A DNA stretch of 55,967 nt from an uncultured Collinsella sp. (GCA_900759565.1 CAAEVV010000030.1:1-55967), one strand, 5' to 3'; positions 8,361 through 17,408 are shown, numbered from the stretch's first letter. Translations and numbers: made by a program. The notes: generated by a model not told the origin, from the letters alone.

Positions 8361-9011
8361 TTAACGAAAATGAGCTCCGCGCACGCTAAACTTCGCGCGA
8401 GCCTTCGCCAGGCAGTCGTAATGACCCACGTTATGGGCATCGCTCGCGATGAAGCTGTACAGGTTCTGATCGAACAGGCGCTGTGCCGGCTTTTTCTCGC
8501 GACCAAAGCGACCGCCGGCAATAAAGTCCGCCGAAGCCTGCAACTTGCAGCCCATATCGACCAGGCGCTCCGCCACGCTTACATCCTTTTGAACCGCACG
8601 ATAGCGCTCAGGATGAGCGATGATCACCTGGTAGCCACGGCACTGTAAATCGTAAATCGTGTTCTCGTACTCTCTAAACGCATACGCATCGGCATGCGTC
8701 GAAAGCTCGAGCAGAAACTCGTTGGTTCCATCGAAATGCAAGTGCTCCGCGGCATCGATACCAAGCTCAACGAGCTTTCGATGGTTGACCTCGAAGCCCA
8801 TCTGGAGCGGAAAACCGTCAGCGTTATCACGCAGCAGCTCAAAGGCATCCCACATCTTGTCGTAATCAAAATAGGGATCACGGCAGTGAGGAGTGCAAAC
8901 GATTCTGGTTACACCAGCCCGCTTGGCAGCCTCGAGCATCGCCAAGCTCTCATCGAGATCGGCGGCGCCGTCGTCTACACCCGGCAAGATATGGCAATGA
9001 ATGTCACGCAT
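8361..9011 (-). CDS. CpsB/YwqE-type tyrosine-protein phosphatase (PHP domain)
   Basis: A 216-residue manganese-dependent phosphatase of the polymerase-and-histidinol-phosphatase fold. The metal site is visible as MRDIHCHILPGVDDGA at the very N-terminus, CTPHCRD at about 40, GFEVNH at about 73, an AHPERY motif at about 135 and ASDAHN near 192. In polysaccharide loci this enzyme removes phosphate from the tyrosine cluster of the partner BY-kinase. That kinase is the next gene upstream (9029-9766), 17 bp away, followed by the Wzz-like activator. No separate promoter is apparent, so the three should be one operon. The partner assignment follows from family knowledge and context. Confidence 0.92.
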   Translation of the reverse strand: MRDIHCHILPGVDDGAADLDESLAMLEAAKRAGVTRIVCTPHCRDPYFDYDKMWDAFELLRDNADGFPLQMGFEVNHRKLVELGIDAAEHLHFDGTNEFLLELSTHADAYAFREYENTIYDLQCRGYQVIIAHPERYRAVQKDVSVAERLVDMGCKLQASADFIAGGRFGREKKPAQRLFDQNLYSFIASDAHNVGHYDCLAKARAKFSVRGAHFR

Positions 9012-9028
9012 AGGTCAGCCTTAATCAA

Positions 9029-9766
9029 CTAAACGTTTGCTCGGTTGGTGAAGATGCCCTTTTTGGAAGTGCCCTGATCGTCGGAGCCCTTCTTAACCTT
9101 CTTACCGTCCTTGGTATAGTAAGAATAGTAGTACTCGCTGCTCTCGGTCTCACAGTAATTCATGACGGTACCGATGAGCTTGACCTTTTCGGACTTCTTA
9201 AGCTGGCCGATAGCGTTGAGTGCCTCCTCGCGCTTGGTGAAGTCCTCGCGCACCACGAACAGCGCGCCGTCGGTCAGGCTGGCAATCTCGGCAGCATCGA
9301 TGAAGGTGCCGACCGGGGGAGCGTCGAAGATGACGTACTGGAACTTAGCAGACAGTGCCTTTACCAGCTTGGCAAAGCGGTGAGAGACGATGATGTCGGC
9401 AGGATTGGGAATATGCGGCTCGGCATCAAGGAAGTAGAAGTTCTTCTGACCCGTCTCGACAATTGCCTGGTCAATGGAGATCTGCTCGGAAAGGACCGCA
9501 TAGAGTCCGCCGCGCGAACGAACGCCGAGCATATCGGAAAGGGACCTGCGGCGCATATCGGCCTCGACCAGGAGCACGGACTTGCCGCTCGTGGCGATTG
9601 CCTGAGCAAGGTTAATGGAAACCGTAGACTTGCCCTCGTTGGGAATCGAGGAGGTAACGGTGATGGTGCGAATGGGGTCGTCCACGCTCGCAAAGCGGAT
9701 GTTGGCCAGAAGGGTCTTGGCGGCATTCTGTACAACGAGCTTATCGGTGTTCTTTGCCTTAGCCAT
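9029..9766 (-). CDS. CpsD/CapB-type tyrosine-protein kinase (BY-kinase)
   Basis: A 245-residue cytoplasmic bacterial tyrosine kinase. Walker A is SIPNEGKSTVSINLAQ (about 40-55), Walker A' is LLVEADMRRRS and Walker B is YVIFDAPPVG. The C-terminal tail carries a tyrosine cluster (ETESSEYYYSYYTKDGKK), the autophosphorylation site of the family. BY-kinases of this short form need a separate membrane activator, here the Wzz-like protein two bases upstream. Together they regulate the chain length or export of capsular or exopolysaccharide. Glycosyltransferases and flippase are not in this window, so this is either the detached control end of a locus or a stand-alone module. Confidence 0.95.
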   Translation of the reverse strand: MAKAKNTDKLVVQNAAKTLLANIRFASVDDPIRTITVTSSIPNEGKSTVSINLAQAIATSGKSVLLVEADMRRRSLSDMLGVRSRGGLYAVLSEQISIDQAIVETGQKNFYFLDAEPHIPNPADIIVSHRFAKLVKALSAKFQYVIFDAPPVGTFIDAAEIASLTDGALFVVREDFTKREEALNAIGQLKKSEKVKLIGTVMNYCETESSEYYYSYYTKDGKKVKKGSDDQGTSKKGIFTNRANV

Positions 9767-9768
9767 GC

Positions 9769-10425
9769 CTATTTACCACCTTTCATAGCCGGAATTCGGC
9801 CAACAACGGGAATGCCCAGGAGCTCTTCTGCCTCTTCGGCACCGCGGATGCGGGTATTGAGCATGTCTGCCAAAACGACATAGGCAACTGCGATAAAGAT
9901 ACCGGCGAGGAACGCGACAGCAACGTACAGCGTGCGCTTGGGGCCGCTGGGGACTTCGGGAGTCTTAGCCTCGTCGATAACGTTGATGCTCTGGGCAGCG
10001 CCGACGTTCTGAGCGACCGTACTCACCGAGCTAGCTATGGCCTTTGCGACCTCAGCCGTCTCCTTGGCATCGGTGCCGGTAACCGAAAGCGTAATGACAC
10101 GCGTGGTGGTCTCGGAGGAAACAGACACCTTGTAGTCATCCAGATCGGTGAGGCCCAGTTCCTTGGCGGCGCCGCTCTTAACGCTATCGCTATCCAGCAG
10201 CGTGGCGATATCGTTGGAAAGCATCTGGCTCGCCGAGAGATCGTTGTAGCTCATCTGGCCGCTATCGTCGGTCTTGGCGAGAATGTACATGCTCGTCGTC
10301 GCGGTATAGGTGTTGTCCATCGCGGCGAAGGACACGATGCCCATGGCGATCGCGCAGACCACCGGAAGGGTGATGACCAGCTTGAGGTGCTTCTTCAGCA
10401 GCTGGAACAGTTCGAGAAGGGTCAT
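9769..10425 (-). CDS. Wzz/CapA-type polysaccharide chain-length and kinase-activator protein
   Basis: A 218-residue inner-membrane protein. An N-terminal amphipathic start (MTLLELFQLLKKHLKLV) leads into a first membrane segment at about 18-35. An extracytoplasmic domain with the Wzz pattern follows, then a second membrane segment at about 170-190 and a short cytoplasmic tail rich in E, R and I that would contact the kinase. In Gram-positives this protein anchors and activates the CpsD-type kinase encoded next to it. An AAAGGC ribosome site supports ATG 10425. It is first in the wzz-kinase-phosphatase run. Confidence 0.92.
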   Translation of the reverse strand: MTLLELFQLLKKHLKLVITLPVVCAIAMGIVSFAAMDNTYTATTSMYILAKTDDSGQMSYNDLSASQMLSNDIATLLDSDSVKSGAAKELGLTDLDDYKVSVSSETTTRVITLSVTGTDAKETAEVAKAIASSVSTVAQNVGAAQSINVIDEAKTPEVPSGPKRTLYVAVAFLAGIFIAVAYVVLADMLNTRIRGAEEAEELLGIPVVGRIPAMKGGK

Positions 10426-10566
10426 GCAGCTTGCCTTTCATTTCCCCAGTTCGGATTGACAAAACTGTCCGTATGTTATCGCATCTTTTTACCGAGACCA
10501 AACTCTATACATAAGAAACAGGCTCTCCTGTAAAAATGTCGGAAGCAATCGTAAAATTGCACAACA

Positions 10567-10595
10567 ACGCCGCACCCGAAAGTCAAATGCGGCGT
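10567..10595 (-). terminator. Hairpin after phoR-like kinase gene
   Basis: Arms ACGCCGCA and TGCGGCGT close a 13-nt loop, followed on the minus strand by a T-rich but interrupted tail. It lies 26 nt past the histidine kinase stop and separates the two-component operon from the polysaccharide module. Confidence 0.55.
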
Positions 10596-10620
10596 CTACA
10601 TCAATACCTATGTTGTATCG

Positions 10621-12045
10621 CTATGCGAATGGCTCGTCCTGCTGTATGGGAAACGTCACCGTAATGGTGGTTCCCACGCCCAACTCGCTCGACAGATCGA
10701 GCGTGGCGTGATGATACAGGGCCGCATGCTTGACAATGGCAAGCCCCAGACCGGTTCCGCCGCGCGCCTTGGACCTACTCTTGTCCACGCGATAGAACCG
10801 CTCAAATACCTTGCCCTGTTCTTCAGGCGCGATACCGATTCCCGTGTCGGCGACCGCGAGGAACGGATGGCCTTCGTCGTTGGTGCCGCACTGCAGCGTA
10901 ACCGTACCGCCGGGTCGATTGTAGCGGATGGCGTTGCTTGCCAGATTATAGATGAGCTCGTCGATCAAGCGCGACACGCCTTCGATGACCACAGGCTTGG
11001 TCTCATGACTGATCGTCACATTCGCCTGACGGGCGACCTGTTCAAGACGCTGCTCAACCGCGTAGATGGCACGCGAGAGCTCAATAGGCTCCGTGGACCC
11101 AATGGGCACCGCCTCGCCCTCGGTTGCACGCTCGGCCTCGTCCAAGTTAGACAGCGTAAGGATGTCGTTGACAAGCGCCGCCAAACGGCCCGCCTCACGA
11201 TAGATGCGACCGCCAAAGTTGCGCAGGTCGTCCTCGCCCTCGACCATGCCGTTTGCGATGAGCTCGGCATAGCCCGAAATCGCCGTAAGCGGCGTCTTGA
11301 GCTCATGGGTGATATTCGCCGTGAACTCGCGGCGCATACGGTCGTTGTCCGCTAGCACCGCCATTTGGCGCTTGAGCTCCTGGCGCTGCGACTCGATACG
11401 CTCAAGCATGGGGACCATCTCGGCATAGGCGTGCTCATAGCTACGGCGTGGGTGGTCCAAATCCACCTCTTGCAACGGCGCGATGATGGCACGGGACTCG
11501 CGGCGCGCCATAAAAAACGAGAGTACCGCGCCCGCTGCTGCGATAAGCAGCATCGGCGCCACCATCGACAGCAAAATCGCCGCAACGCCAGGCTGGGCCT
11601 GCGCCAAGCGGACAACCTGGCCGTTATCAAGGGCGACGGCGCGATACAGCATAATCTCGTCGAGCGTAGAGCTTGCGCGCTCCGCGGAACCCGAACCATT
11701 CTCAAAGGCCTCGATGACCTCGGGGCGATCGCCGTGGTTGGGCAGTGTGGAAGGCGACGCCTCGTTGTCGTAGGCAACCGATCCATCCTTGTTAATCAGC
11801 GTGATGCGCAAGTCCTCGCGATCGAGGCTACGCAAGAACGGGATGGGCTCCTGCTGCTCGTCGAGGGCGGCAGCAATGAGCTCGGTTTCCTGCGCCAGGT
11901 TGGCACTCGTGGCATCCGCCAAGGTGTTTTGCACAAAGAACGCACCCAGCACCGTAAACGCCACGATAACCGCCATGGCACAGACAAAGATCGTCACAAA
12001 AACGCGGTGCGACAGCGTATGTTTTCCCTGGGGGGCGAAGACCAC
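10621..12045 (-). CDS. phoR: PhoR-like sensor histidine kinase
   Basis: A 474-residue membrane kinase. Membrane segments at about 15-38 and 155-178 bracket an extracytoplasmic sensor domain of about 115 residues. The H-box is FTANITHELKTPLTAISGYAELI (His near 250), the N-box is LIYNLASNAIRYN, and the G-boxes are VADTGIGIAPEEQGKVFERFYR and GGTGLGLAIVKH. The start is GTG 12045 with GGAGGAG upstream, inside the end of the response regulator gene, so the pair is translationally coupled. Placing it next to a PhoB-like regulator and pstB suggests phosphate sensing. That is inferred from neighbours, not from the sensor domain. Confidence 0.88.
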   Translation of the reverse strand: MVFAPQGKHTLSHRVFVTIFVCAMAVIVAFTVLGAFFVQNTLADATSANLAQETELIAAALDEQQEPIPFLRSLDREDLRITLINKDGSVAYDNEASPSTLPNHGDRPEVIEAFENGSGSAERASSTLDEIMLYRAVALDNGQVVRLAQAQPGVAAILLSMVAPMLLIAAAGAVLSFFMARRESRAIIAPLQEVDLDHPRRSYEHAYAEMVPMLERIESQRQELKRQMAVLADNDRMRREFTANITHELKTPLTAISGYAELIANGMVEGEDDLRNFGGRIYREAGRLAALVNDILTLSNLDEAERATEGEAVPIGSTEPIELSRAIYAVEQRLEQVARQANVTISHETKPVVIEGVSRLIDELIYNLASNAIRYNRPGGTVTLQCGTNDEGHPFLAVADTGIGIAPEEQGKVFERFYRVDKSRSKARGGTGLGLAIVKHAALYHHATLDLSSELGVGTTITVTFPIQQDEPFA

Positions 12046-12048
12046 GGG

Positions 12049-12777
12049 TTACTCCTCCGATGCGGTGGCCGCGGTGTCGTCACCTTCGGCACCATCACCG
12101 GCAGAAGGCTCGGCCAAGCGGTAGCCCACGCCGCGCACGGTCTCGATGGCGCCGGCATGCTCGCCCAGTTTTTGGCGAAGCGTCTGCACGTGCACGTCAA
12201 CGGTGCGCGAACCGCCGTCGAAGTCCCAGCCCCACACGCTCTGCAGCAACGACTCGCGGGTAAAAACCACGCCGGGCTTGCGCATGAGGTACTCGAGCAG
12301 GTCGAACTCGCGCAGGGTGAGCTTAAGCGACTCGCCGGCAACGGTCACCTCGCGATGGCTGGGCGAGAGCACAATGTCGCCCACGCTGAGCACATCGCTT
12401 GCCTGTTTGACCATGCCGCCGCGACGCAGCAGTGCGCGGCAGCGGCTGGCGAGCTCCATGAGCGAGAAGGGTTTAGTCAGGTAATCGTCGGCACCACCAT
12501 CGAGCGCCATCACCTTGTCGAGCTCGGTGTCCTTGGCGGTAAGCATCATGATGGGCACCGTCGCCGTCAGGCGATCGGCGCGCAGGCGGCGCATAATCGC
12601 CAAACCATCGGTATCGGGCAGCATGATGTCGAGCAGGACAGCATCGGGTACCCGTCGCGCCACGGCGGCCTTAAACTCGCCATCGCACGAAAAGCCCTCG
12701 GCCTCGATTCCCTGCTTGCGCAGCGCGTAGACCGTCAGATCCCTGATGTTGTCATCGTCCTCGACGTAATAGATCAT
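12049..12777 (-). CDS. phoB: PhoB-like response regulator (OmpR family)
   Basis: A 242-residue two-domain regulator. The receiver has acidic residues EDDD, the phospho-acceptor Asp in LLDIMLPDTDG and Lys in LTKPFS. The C-terminal winged helix follows the OmpR/PhoB pattern (LTLREFDLLEYLMRKPGVVFTRESLLQSVWGWDF; TVDVHVQTLRQKLG). ATG 12777 has AAAGGGG at the right spacing and gives the usual N-terminus MIYYVEDD; the ATG eight codons upstream lacks a site. Downstream it overlaps the kinase control region; upstream, pstB ends 64 bp away. Together pstB-phoB-phoR look like one operon. Confidence 0.9.
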   Translation of the reverse strand: MIYYVEDDDNIRDLTVYALRKQGIEAEGFSCDGEFKAAVARRVPDAVLLDIMLPDTDGLAIMRRLRADRLTATVPIMMLTAKDTELDKVMALDGGADDYLTKPFSLMELASRCRALLRRGGMVKQASDVLSVGDIVLSPSHREVTVAGESLKLTLREFDLLEYLMRKPGVVFTRESLLQSVWGWDFDGGSRTVDVHVQTLRQKLGEHAGAIETVRGVGYRLAEPSAGDGAEGDDTAATASEE

Positions 12778-12841
12778 GTTGAACCCCTTTGCGGCCGGCA
12801 TGACCGCATCTTAACCCTAAAGGTACCTTTACTAGATGGTA

Positions 12842-13717
12842 TCAGCCAAAACGTCCCGTCAAATAATCCGCCGTGCGCGGATCGATCGGGTTTTTGAAGA
12901 GCTGGGCAGTGGGCGCATGCTCCACCAGCTCGCCCAGCAAAAAGAACGCGACCGAGTCGGAGATGCGCGCAGCCTGCTGCATGTTGTGCGTAACGACCAC
13001 CAGCGTGCAGGTCTCCCTGAGCTCGCAGGCCAGCTGCTCCACCACGAGCGTCGATACGGGGTCGAGCGCCGAGGTCGGTTCGTCCATCAGCAGAATGTCG
13101 GGCTGCACGGCAAGCGCACGGGCGATGCACAGACGCTGCTGCTGGCCGCCCGAAAGACCCAGACCCGATTCCTTGAGCTTGTCCTTGACCTCGTCCCACA
13201 GGGCGGCGCGTCGCAGGGAGTCTTCGACCAGCTCGTCGAGCACGACGCGGTCGCGCACACCCATACCGCGCGGCCCATAGGCGATGTTGTCGTAGATGCT
13301 CATGGGGAACGGGTTGGGGCGCTGGAACACCATGCCCACGCGCTGGCGCAAACGGCAGATGTCGTAGTCGCCCAGGATATCTTGGCCGTCGAGCGCAATC
13401 TTGCCCTCGATGCGGCAGTCCTTGATGCCGTCATTCATGCGGTTAAAGCAACGCAGCAACGTCGACTTGCCGCAGCCCGATGGACCGATAAACGAGGTAA
13501 TCTGCTTGTCGCGAATCTTGATGGACACATTCTTAAGCGCATGATGGTCGCCATAGAACAGGTCGAGGCCCTCGACGTCGATGCGCGTCGGCGAGGCCGC
13601 AAGATCCTCTGCCGTGGGACGAGTCGCATCCCCAACCTCGCGCTCGTGCGCGGCCTCGACCTGCGCTTTCATGAGTTCTTCAAGCTCCGTGGGCTCCACA
13701 GCCGCAGCAGCCGTCAT
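12842..13717 (-). CDS. pstB: Phosphate ABC transporter ATP-binding protein PstB
   Basis: A 291-residue ABC ATPase with Walker A GPSGCGKSTLLRC, Q-loop VFQRPNPFPMS (diagnostic of PstB), signature LSGGQQQRLCIARAL, Walker B ILLMDEPTSALDP and the H-loop in VVTHNMQQA. About 40 extra residues precede the ABC domain. ATG 13717 is chosen because GGAGG sits eight bases before it; the upstream GTG at 13732 overlaps that site. It would energise phosphate import, but pstS, pstC, pstA and phoU are absent here. The neighbouring genes are a VanS-like kinase upstream and phoBR downstream, so its membrane partners must be encoded elsewhere. Confidence 0.94.
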   Translation of the reverse strand: MTAAAAVEPTELEELMKAQVEAAHEREVGDATRPTAEDLAASPTRIDVEGLDLFYGDHHALKNVSIKIRDKQITSFIGPSGCGKSTLLRCFNRMNDGIKDCRIEGKIALDGQDILGDYDICRLRQRVGMVFQRPNPFPMSIYDNIAYGPRGMGVRDRVVLDELVEDSLRRAALWDEVKDKLKESGLGLSGGQQQRLCIARALAVQPDILLMDEPTSALDPVSTLVVEQLACELRETCTLVVVTHNMQQAARISDSVAFFLLGELVEHAPTAQLFKNPIDPRTADYLTGRFG

Positions 13718-13820
13718 ACCGCATACCTCCACATCGATATCAATTCAGCAGTATCGATAGTAGAAATCGCGGCTCATATGCACGTGAGCGCATTGTCAAG
13801 TGTTTGTAAGGGCACGCTGA

Positions 13821-15059
13821 CTATGCGGCGGGCAGCTCGATGGTGAATATCGTGTGTTCGGGCGTCGATTCACATGCAACGGTACCGCCGTGTGCCGCGA
13901 TGATCTCCTTGGCAATAGCAAGGCCCAGACCGGCACCACCGCGATTGGTCGCACGCGCCGCATCCAGGCGATAGAACTTCTCAAAGATCACCTTGAGCTT
14001 TGCCTCAGGGATGGGATCGCCCTGATTGATAAAGCGCACGCGCACGCCACCGTCGTCCCGGCGTCTGGCCTCAATCGTGATAGTCGAGCCCTCATAGCTA
14101 TAGGCGACGGCGTTTTTCATGATGTTGTTGAACACGCGAGCCATCTTGTCGCCATCCACGAGCACCGTCAGGTCCTCGCGAATATCAACTTGGGCTTCCT
14201 TATGCTGCTCGTTGAGGATGGGATAGAACTCGTCAGCCACCTGAGCCAGCAGCAACCCCAGATCAACATAGCCGCGCGTGAGCACGATATCGTGGAAGTC
14301 AAAGCGTGTGATATCGAAGAACTCTTCGATGAGTGCATCGAGCCGGTGCGCCTTGTCGAGAGCCACGCCCGTAAAGTGCGCACGTTGCTCAACCGGCAGC
14401 TCAGGAGCCTCTTGCAGCAGCGAAAGATAGCCCACCACACTGGCAAGCGGGGTGCGTAGGTCATGTGCCAAGTACGTGACCAGATCGTCCTTGCGATGCG
14501 ACTCGTCACGCAGAGCTTGCTGCACCTTGCGCTCACGGTCACGCACGCGGTTAAGGGCGCCCTCGACCTCCAAGAAGTCGCCGTCGATGTTGTCCCAGGT
14601 GTCGGGGTGATCGATCAGGCGATCTTGAATACGAACAGCCAGCACACAATCGGCATGCTGCTCGCCCTGCTCGTAGCCCTGGTAGTACAGGGCGCGGCCG
14701 CACAAGAACAGCACGCACACGGCAAGCGCCAGCACAAAGCCAAGCATGTTGAATACAAAGCCGGCATCAAACAGCACCGGCCCTTCGATGCCGCCGAGCG
14801 CCATGGCGCCAATCGCCAACGTCATGGCCCACGCGGCGCCGCCAATCACCACGCAGCGGCACACGATCTCAAATCGATCGATCAGCAAAAAGCCGACAAG
14901 CAGCGCCGCCAAGATTCCGACGATGTTGTCGATGCCAATCAGCAGCAGGCTCAGCAAAAAGAGCAGCACCGTTGCAAGCGCGCGGTTGTCGACGAACGAC
15001 CTCACGTATTCAAAGAGCCGATCGGGCACCTCGAACGCTTGCCTATCGTCTTTTGTCAT
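13821..15059 (-). CDS. VanS-like sensor histidine kinase
   Basis: A 412-residue kinase. The N-terminus has four or five closely spaced membrane segments (about 28-150) with little extracytoplasmic sequence. The dimerisation domain has the H-box VTYLAHDLRTPLASVVGYLSLL, as in VanS (A-H-D-L-R-T-P-L-T). The N-box is NNIMKNAVAYS and the G-boxes are INQGDPIPEAKLKVIFEKFYR and GGAGLGLAIAKEI. ATG 15059 has GAGG eight bases upstream. It lies 26 bp after its response regulator. Vancomycin resistance genes are absent, so the likely input is cell-envelope state, not the drug. That role is an inference. Confidence 0.88.
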   Translation of the reverse strand: MTKDDRQAFEVPDRLFEYVRSFVDNRALATVLLFLLSLLLIGIDNIVGILAALLVGFLLIDRFEIVCRCVVIGGAAWAMTLAIGAMALGGIEGPVLFDAGFVFNMLGFVLALAVCVLFLCGRALYYQGYEQGEQHADCVLAVRIQDRLIDHPDTWDNIDGDFLEVEGALNRVRDRERKVQQALRDESHRKDDLVTYLAHDLRTPLASVVGYLSLLQEAPELPVEQRAHFTGVALDKAHRLDALIEEFFDITRFDFHDIVLTRGYVDLGLLLAQVADEFYPILNEQHKEAQVDIREDLTVLVDGDKMARVFNNIMKNAVAYSYEGSTITIEARRRDDGGVRVRFINQGDPIPEAKLKVIFEKFYRLDAARATNRGGAGLGLAIAKEIIAAHGGTVACESTPEHTIFTIELPAA

Positions 15060-15085
15060 ATCAAGATCCTCACAAGCGAAAAGCG

Positions 15086-15781
15086 TTATTCGATGATGTA
15101 GCCGACGCCCCAGACGTTTTTGATAAAGCGTGGCTTTTGTGCGTCGTCGCCGATTTTTTCGCGCAAATGGCGAATGTGCACCATCACCGTATTGTTGGAG
15201 CCGGGCATAAAGTCCTCGTTCCATACCGCGCGGAACAGGTCCTCCACGGCCACCACGCTGCCGCGATGCTCGACCAGATACAGCAAGATTGAATACTCGG
15301 TGGGTGTGAGGCGTACCGGTGCACCGTCCACCGTCACGGAACGAGCGTCGCGGTTGATCTCCAAGCCGTCGAGCTGAATGGTCGGCGACTCGGCCGCCTG
15401 TGCACGGCTACCGTAGCTGGTGTAGCGGCGAAGCTGAGCGTGCACGCGCGCGATGAGCTCCAGCGGACGGAACGGCTTAACCACGTAATCGTCCGCGCCA
15501 AGCGAAAGGCCCCCGATCTTGTCTTGCTGGGCATCGCGCGCCGTCAGCATGATCACGGGATAGGTATGGCTGGAACGGATCGTACGCAGCAGCTCAAACC
15601 CATCGATATCGGGCAGCATGACATCTAGCAGCGCCAAATCGAACTCCTGCTCCAAAATCGCCTTGGCAGCATCGGCCCCGCTATAGGCAATCTGGACATC
15701 AAAGCCCTCTTTTGTAAGGTAGATACCAACCAAGTCGGCGATGGCCTTCTCGTCATCAACTACCAAAATGCGCTCGTTCAT
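15086..15781 (-). CDS. VanR-like response regulator (OmpR family)
   Basis: A 231-residue regulator. The receiver (ILVVDDEKAIADLVGIYL; LLDVMLPDIDGFELL; HTYPVIMLTARD; VVKPFRPLELIARVHAQLRRY) follows the VanR pattern closely, including the KPFRPLELIARV stretch. The DNA-binding winged helix contains LTPTEYSILLYLVEHRGSVVAVEDLFRAVW and NTVMVHIRHLREKIG. It is first in the VanRS-like operon and diverges from the D,D-carboxypeptidase gene across about 197 bp. That shared promoter region makes the carboxypeptidase a plausible target of the system. Confidence 0.9.
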   Translation of the reverse strand: MNERILVVDDEKAIADLVGIYLTKEGFDVQIAYSGADAAKAILEQEFDLALLDVMLPDIDGFELLRTIRSSHTYPVIMLTARDAQQDKIGGLSLGADDYVVKPFRPLELIARVHAQLRRYTSYGSRAQAAESPTIQLDGLEINRDARSVTVDGAPVRLTPTEYSILLYLVEHRGSVVAVEDLFRAVWNEDFMPGSNNTVMVHIRHLREKIGDDAQKPRFIKNVWGVGYIIE

Positions 15782-15933
15782 GCGTGCTCCTCTCGCGCTC
15801 CATTATGCCCGAGGGGGCGCCCGCCACACACAACAAGCGTGGGTGATTAAGTCGGCCTTAAGCACCCTTGTGCCCGTTTGGGCGCGGATGTGGGCCACGC
15901 ACGCACGCGATGATCGCCGACGCCGGCAAACGA

Positions 15934-15939
15934 TATACT
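15934..15939 (+). promoter_or_regulatory. Putative -10 element of the D,D-carboxypeptidase gene
   Basis: TATACT lies 39 bp before the chosen GTG start at 15979, giving a leader of about 34 nt. The -35 region is weak. This placement favours GTG 15979 over the in-frame ATG at 15910, which would fall upstream of the transcript start. Confidence 0.4.
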
Positions 15940-15978
15940 CTAGTTCCAGAAGAGACCATCCCGTCGAAAGCGAAATCC

Positions 15979-17318
15979 GTGAAGTCCCTCACCTCTTTTG
16001 CAAAGCGCTCAGCCCAGCTTGCCGCCAGCTTTGTCTGCGCTATCGCCCTTGCCGCTGGCGCGCCCACCGTCGCCGGCGCCCAAGTGCTCACGACCGACAA
16101 TGTTTGCGGCAAAACCGCCGATGCGCGCGGCATCACGGCCGAAAACCTGCCCGATATCGATGCGACCAATGCCCTCGTCATGGGCAAAGACGGCACCGTC
16201 TACTATGCCCGCGACGCCGATGAGCAGGTCAAAATTGCCTCGATCACCAAGGTCATGACCGCAATCCTAACCGTCGAGAATTGCAAGATGGACGAGAAGG
16301 TCACGGTGAGCAACGCCGCAGCCACCGTGGGCAATTCGACCGCCGGCTTGCTCGAAGGCGACAAGCTTACCGTGGAGCAGGCGCTGCGCGGCCTGATGAT
16401 TCCCTCGGGCAACGACGCCGCCATCGTGCTCGCCGAATATGTGGGCAAGAAGATCGACCCTAAGACCAAAGACGCCGAGGCCACCTTTGTGAAGGCCATG
16501 AACGAGCGCGCTAAGAAGATCGGCTGCACCGGCACGGTCTTTGAGAACCCACACGGTCTGGACTTTGATGAGTGGGCTGGCGATATGCACTCAACCGCAC
16601 ACGACGTAGCGCTGATGATGCAGGAGGCCATGAAAAACGACACGATCCGCGAGGTCGTAGCGAGCGAGGATTCCTGGATCGAGGTCACGGGCGCCGACGG
16701 CGCCGACCATTCGCATTCCATGGACACGCATAACTATTTGCTGGGCCAAGATGGCAACGCGGCGGCAAGACCGGCACCACCGACGACGCGGGCTATTGCT
16801 TTACGAGCGCCTACAACCGCGACGGCGACGAGGTCTACACCGTTATTTTGAACTCCACAACCAACGATCAGCGCTTTACCGATACGGCGACCCTTGCCAA
16901 CTGGTACTACGGTCACAAGGTGACGGTCGCAATTGCCAATACACAGGAGAAGACCGCCAACGGCAACCCGCTTATGGCGCGCATTGGCCAAACCGACTGG
17001 ACGGATAAGACGATCGATGCCACGCTCGCCGACCCCGCCGCACAGGCAACAGTGTTCTCACTCGCCGGCGAAGTGACCGAAAAGGTTAGCTACGATGACC
17101 TTTCGGGCACGGTGCATGTTGGCGATAAGGTGGGCAGCGTTACGCTTAAGCAGGACGGCACCAAGATTGCCGTCATGGACCTGGTTGCCGACGAGGAAGG
17201 AACGGGGCCCAATCCCATCGAGTGGCTGCTCGTGAAGCTCGACCGCCTGGGCCGCCGCATCGACAACCGCCCGCTCACAGCCGAGAGCGAGACCGTAGCC
17301 AAGGCTCCTGAGGTGTAG
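15979..17318 (+). pseudogene. D-alanyl-D-alanine carboxypeptidase (DacF/PBP5 type), frameshifted
   Basis: A penicillin-binding-protein-5-like serine D,D-peptidase. The signal peptide starts at GTG 15979 (KSLTSFAKRSAQLAAS, then a hydrophobic stretch). Active-site motifs are SITK (SxxK), SGN (in IPSGNDAAI) and KTG. The first two lie in one frame, which ends at 16851. KTG and the whole C-terminal domain to 17318 lie in another. The switch falls at 16759-16766, just before KTG, and restoring one base there gives DGN-A-GGKTGTT in register and a 446-residue product. A lost C in a CC pair would explain it. If real, the enzyme loses KTG and should be inactive. A sequencing error cannot be excluded. 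No tail anchor is obvious. Confidence 0.85.
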
Positions 17319-17347
17319 GGCCAAAGCGTTATCGCATCGAACCAAAT

Positions 17348-17377
17348 GAGGCGTCCAACGGGGCGCCTCATTTTTTG
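17348..17377 (+). terminator. Intrinsic terminator after the D,D-carboxypeptidase gene
   Basis: The stem GAGGCG/CGCCTC is followed by ATTTTTTG, 29 nt past the stop codon. Confidence 0.8.
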
Positions 17378-17378
17378 A

Positions 17379-17396
17379 GGGTTCGAATCCCCAGTT
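17379..17396 (+). repeat. Inverted tRNA-Ser T-loop copy, outer
   Basis: GGGTTCGAATCCCCAG is identical to the T-arm of tRNA-Ser but in the opposite orientation to that tRNA. It lies immediately beyond the terminator copy at 17409-17447, the position at which the other members of this tRNA-linked family carry the same motif. Confidence 0.6.
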
Positions 17397-17408
17397 AACA
17401 TTCTCCTA

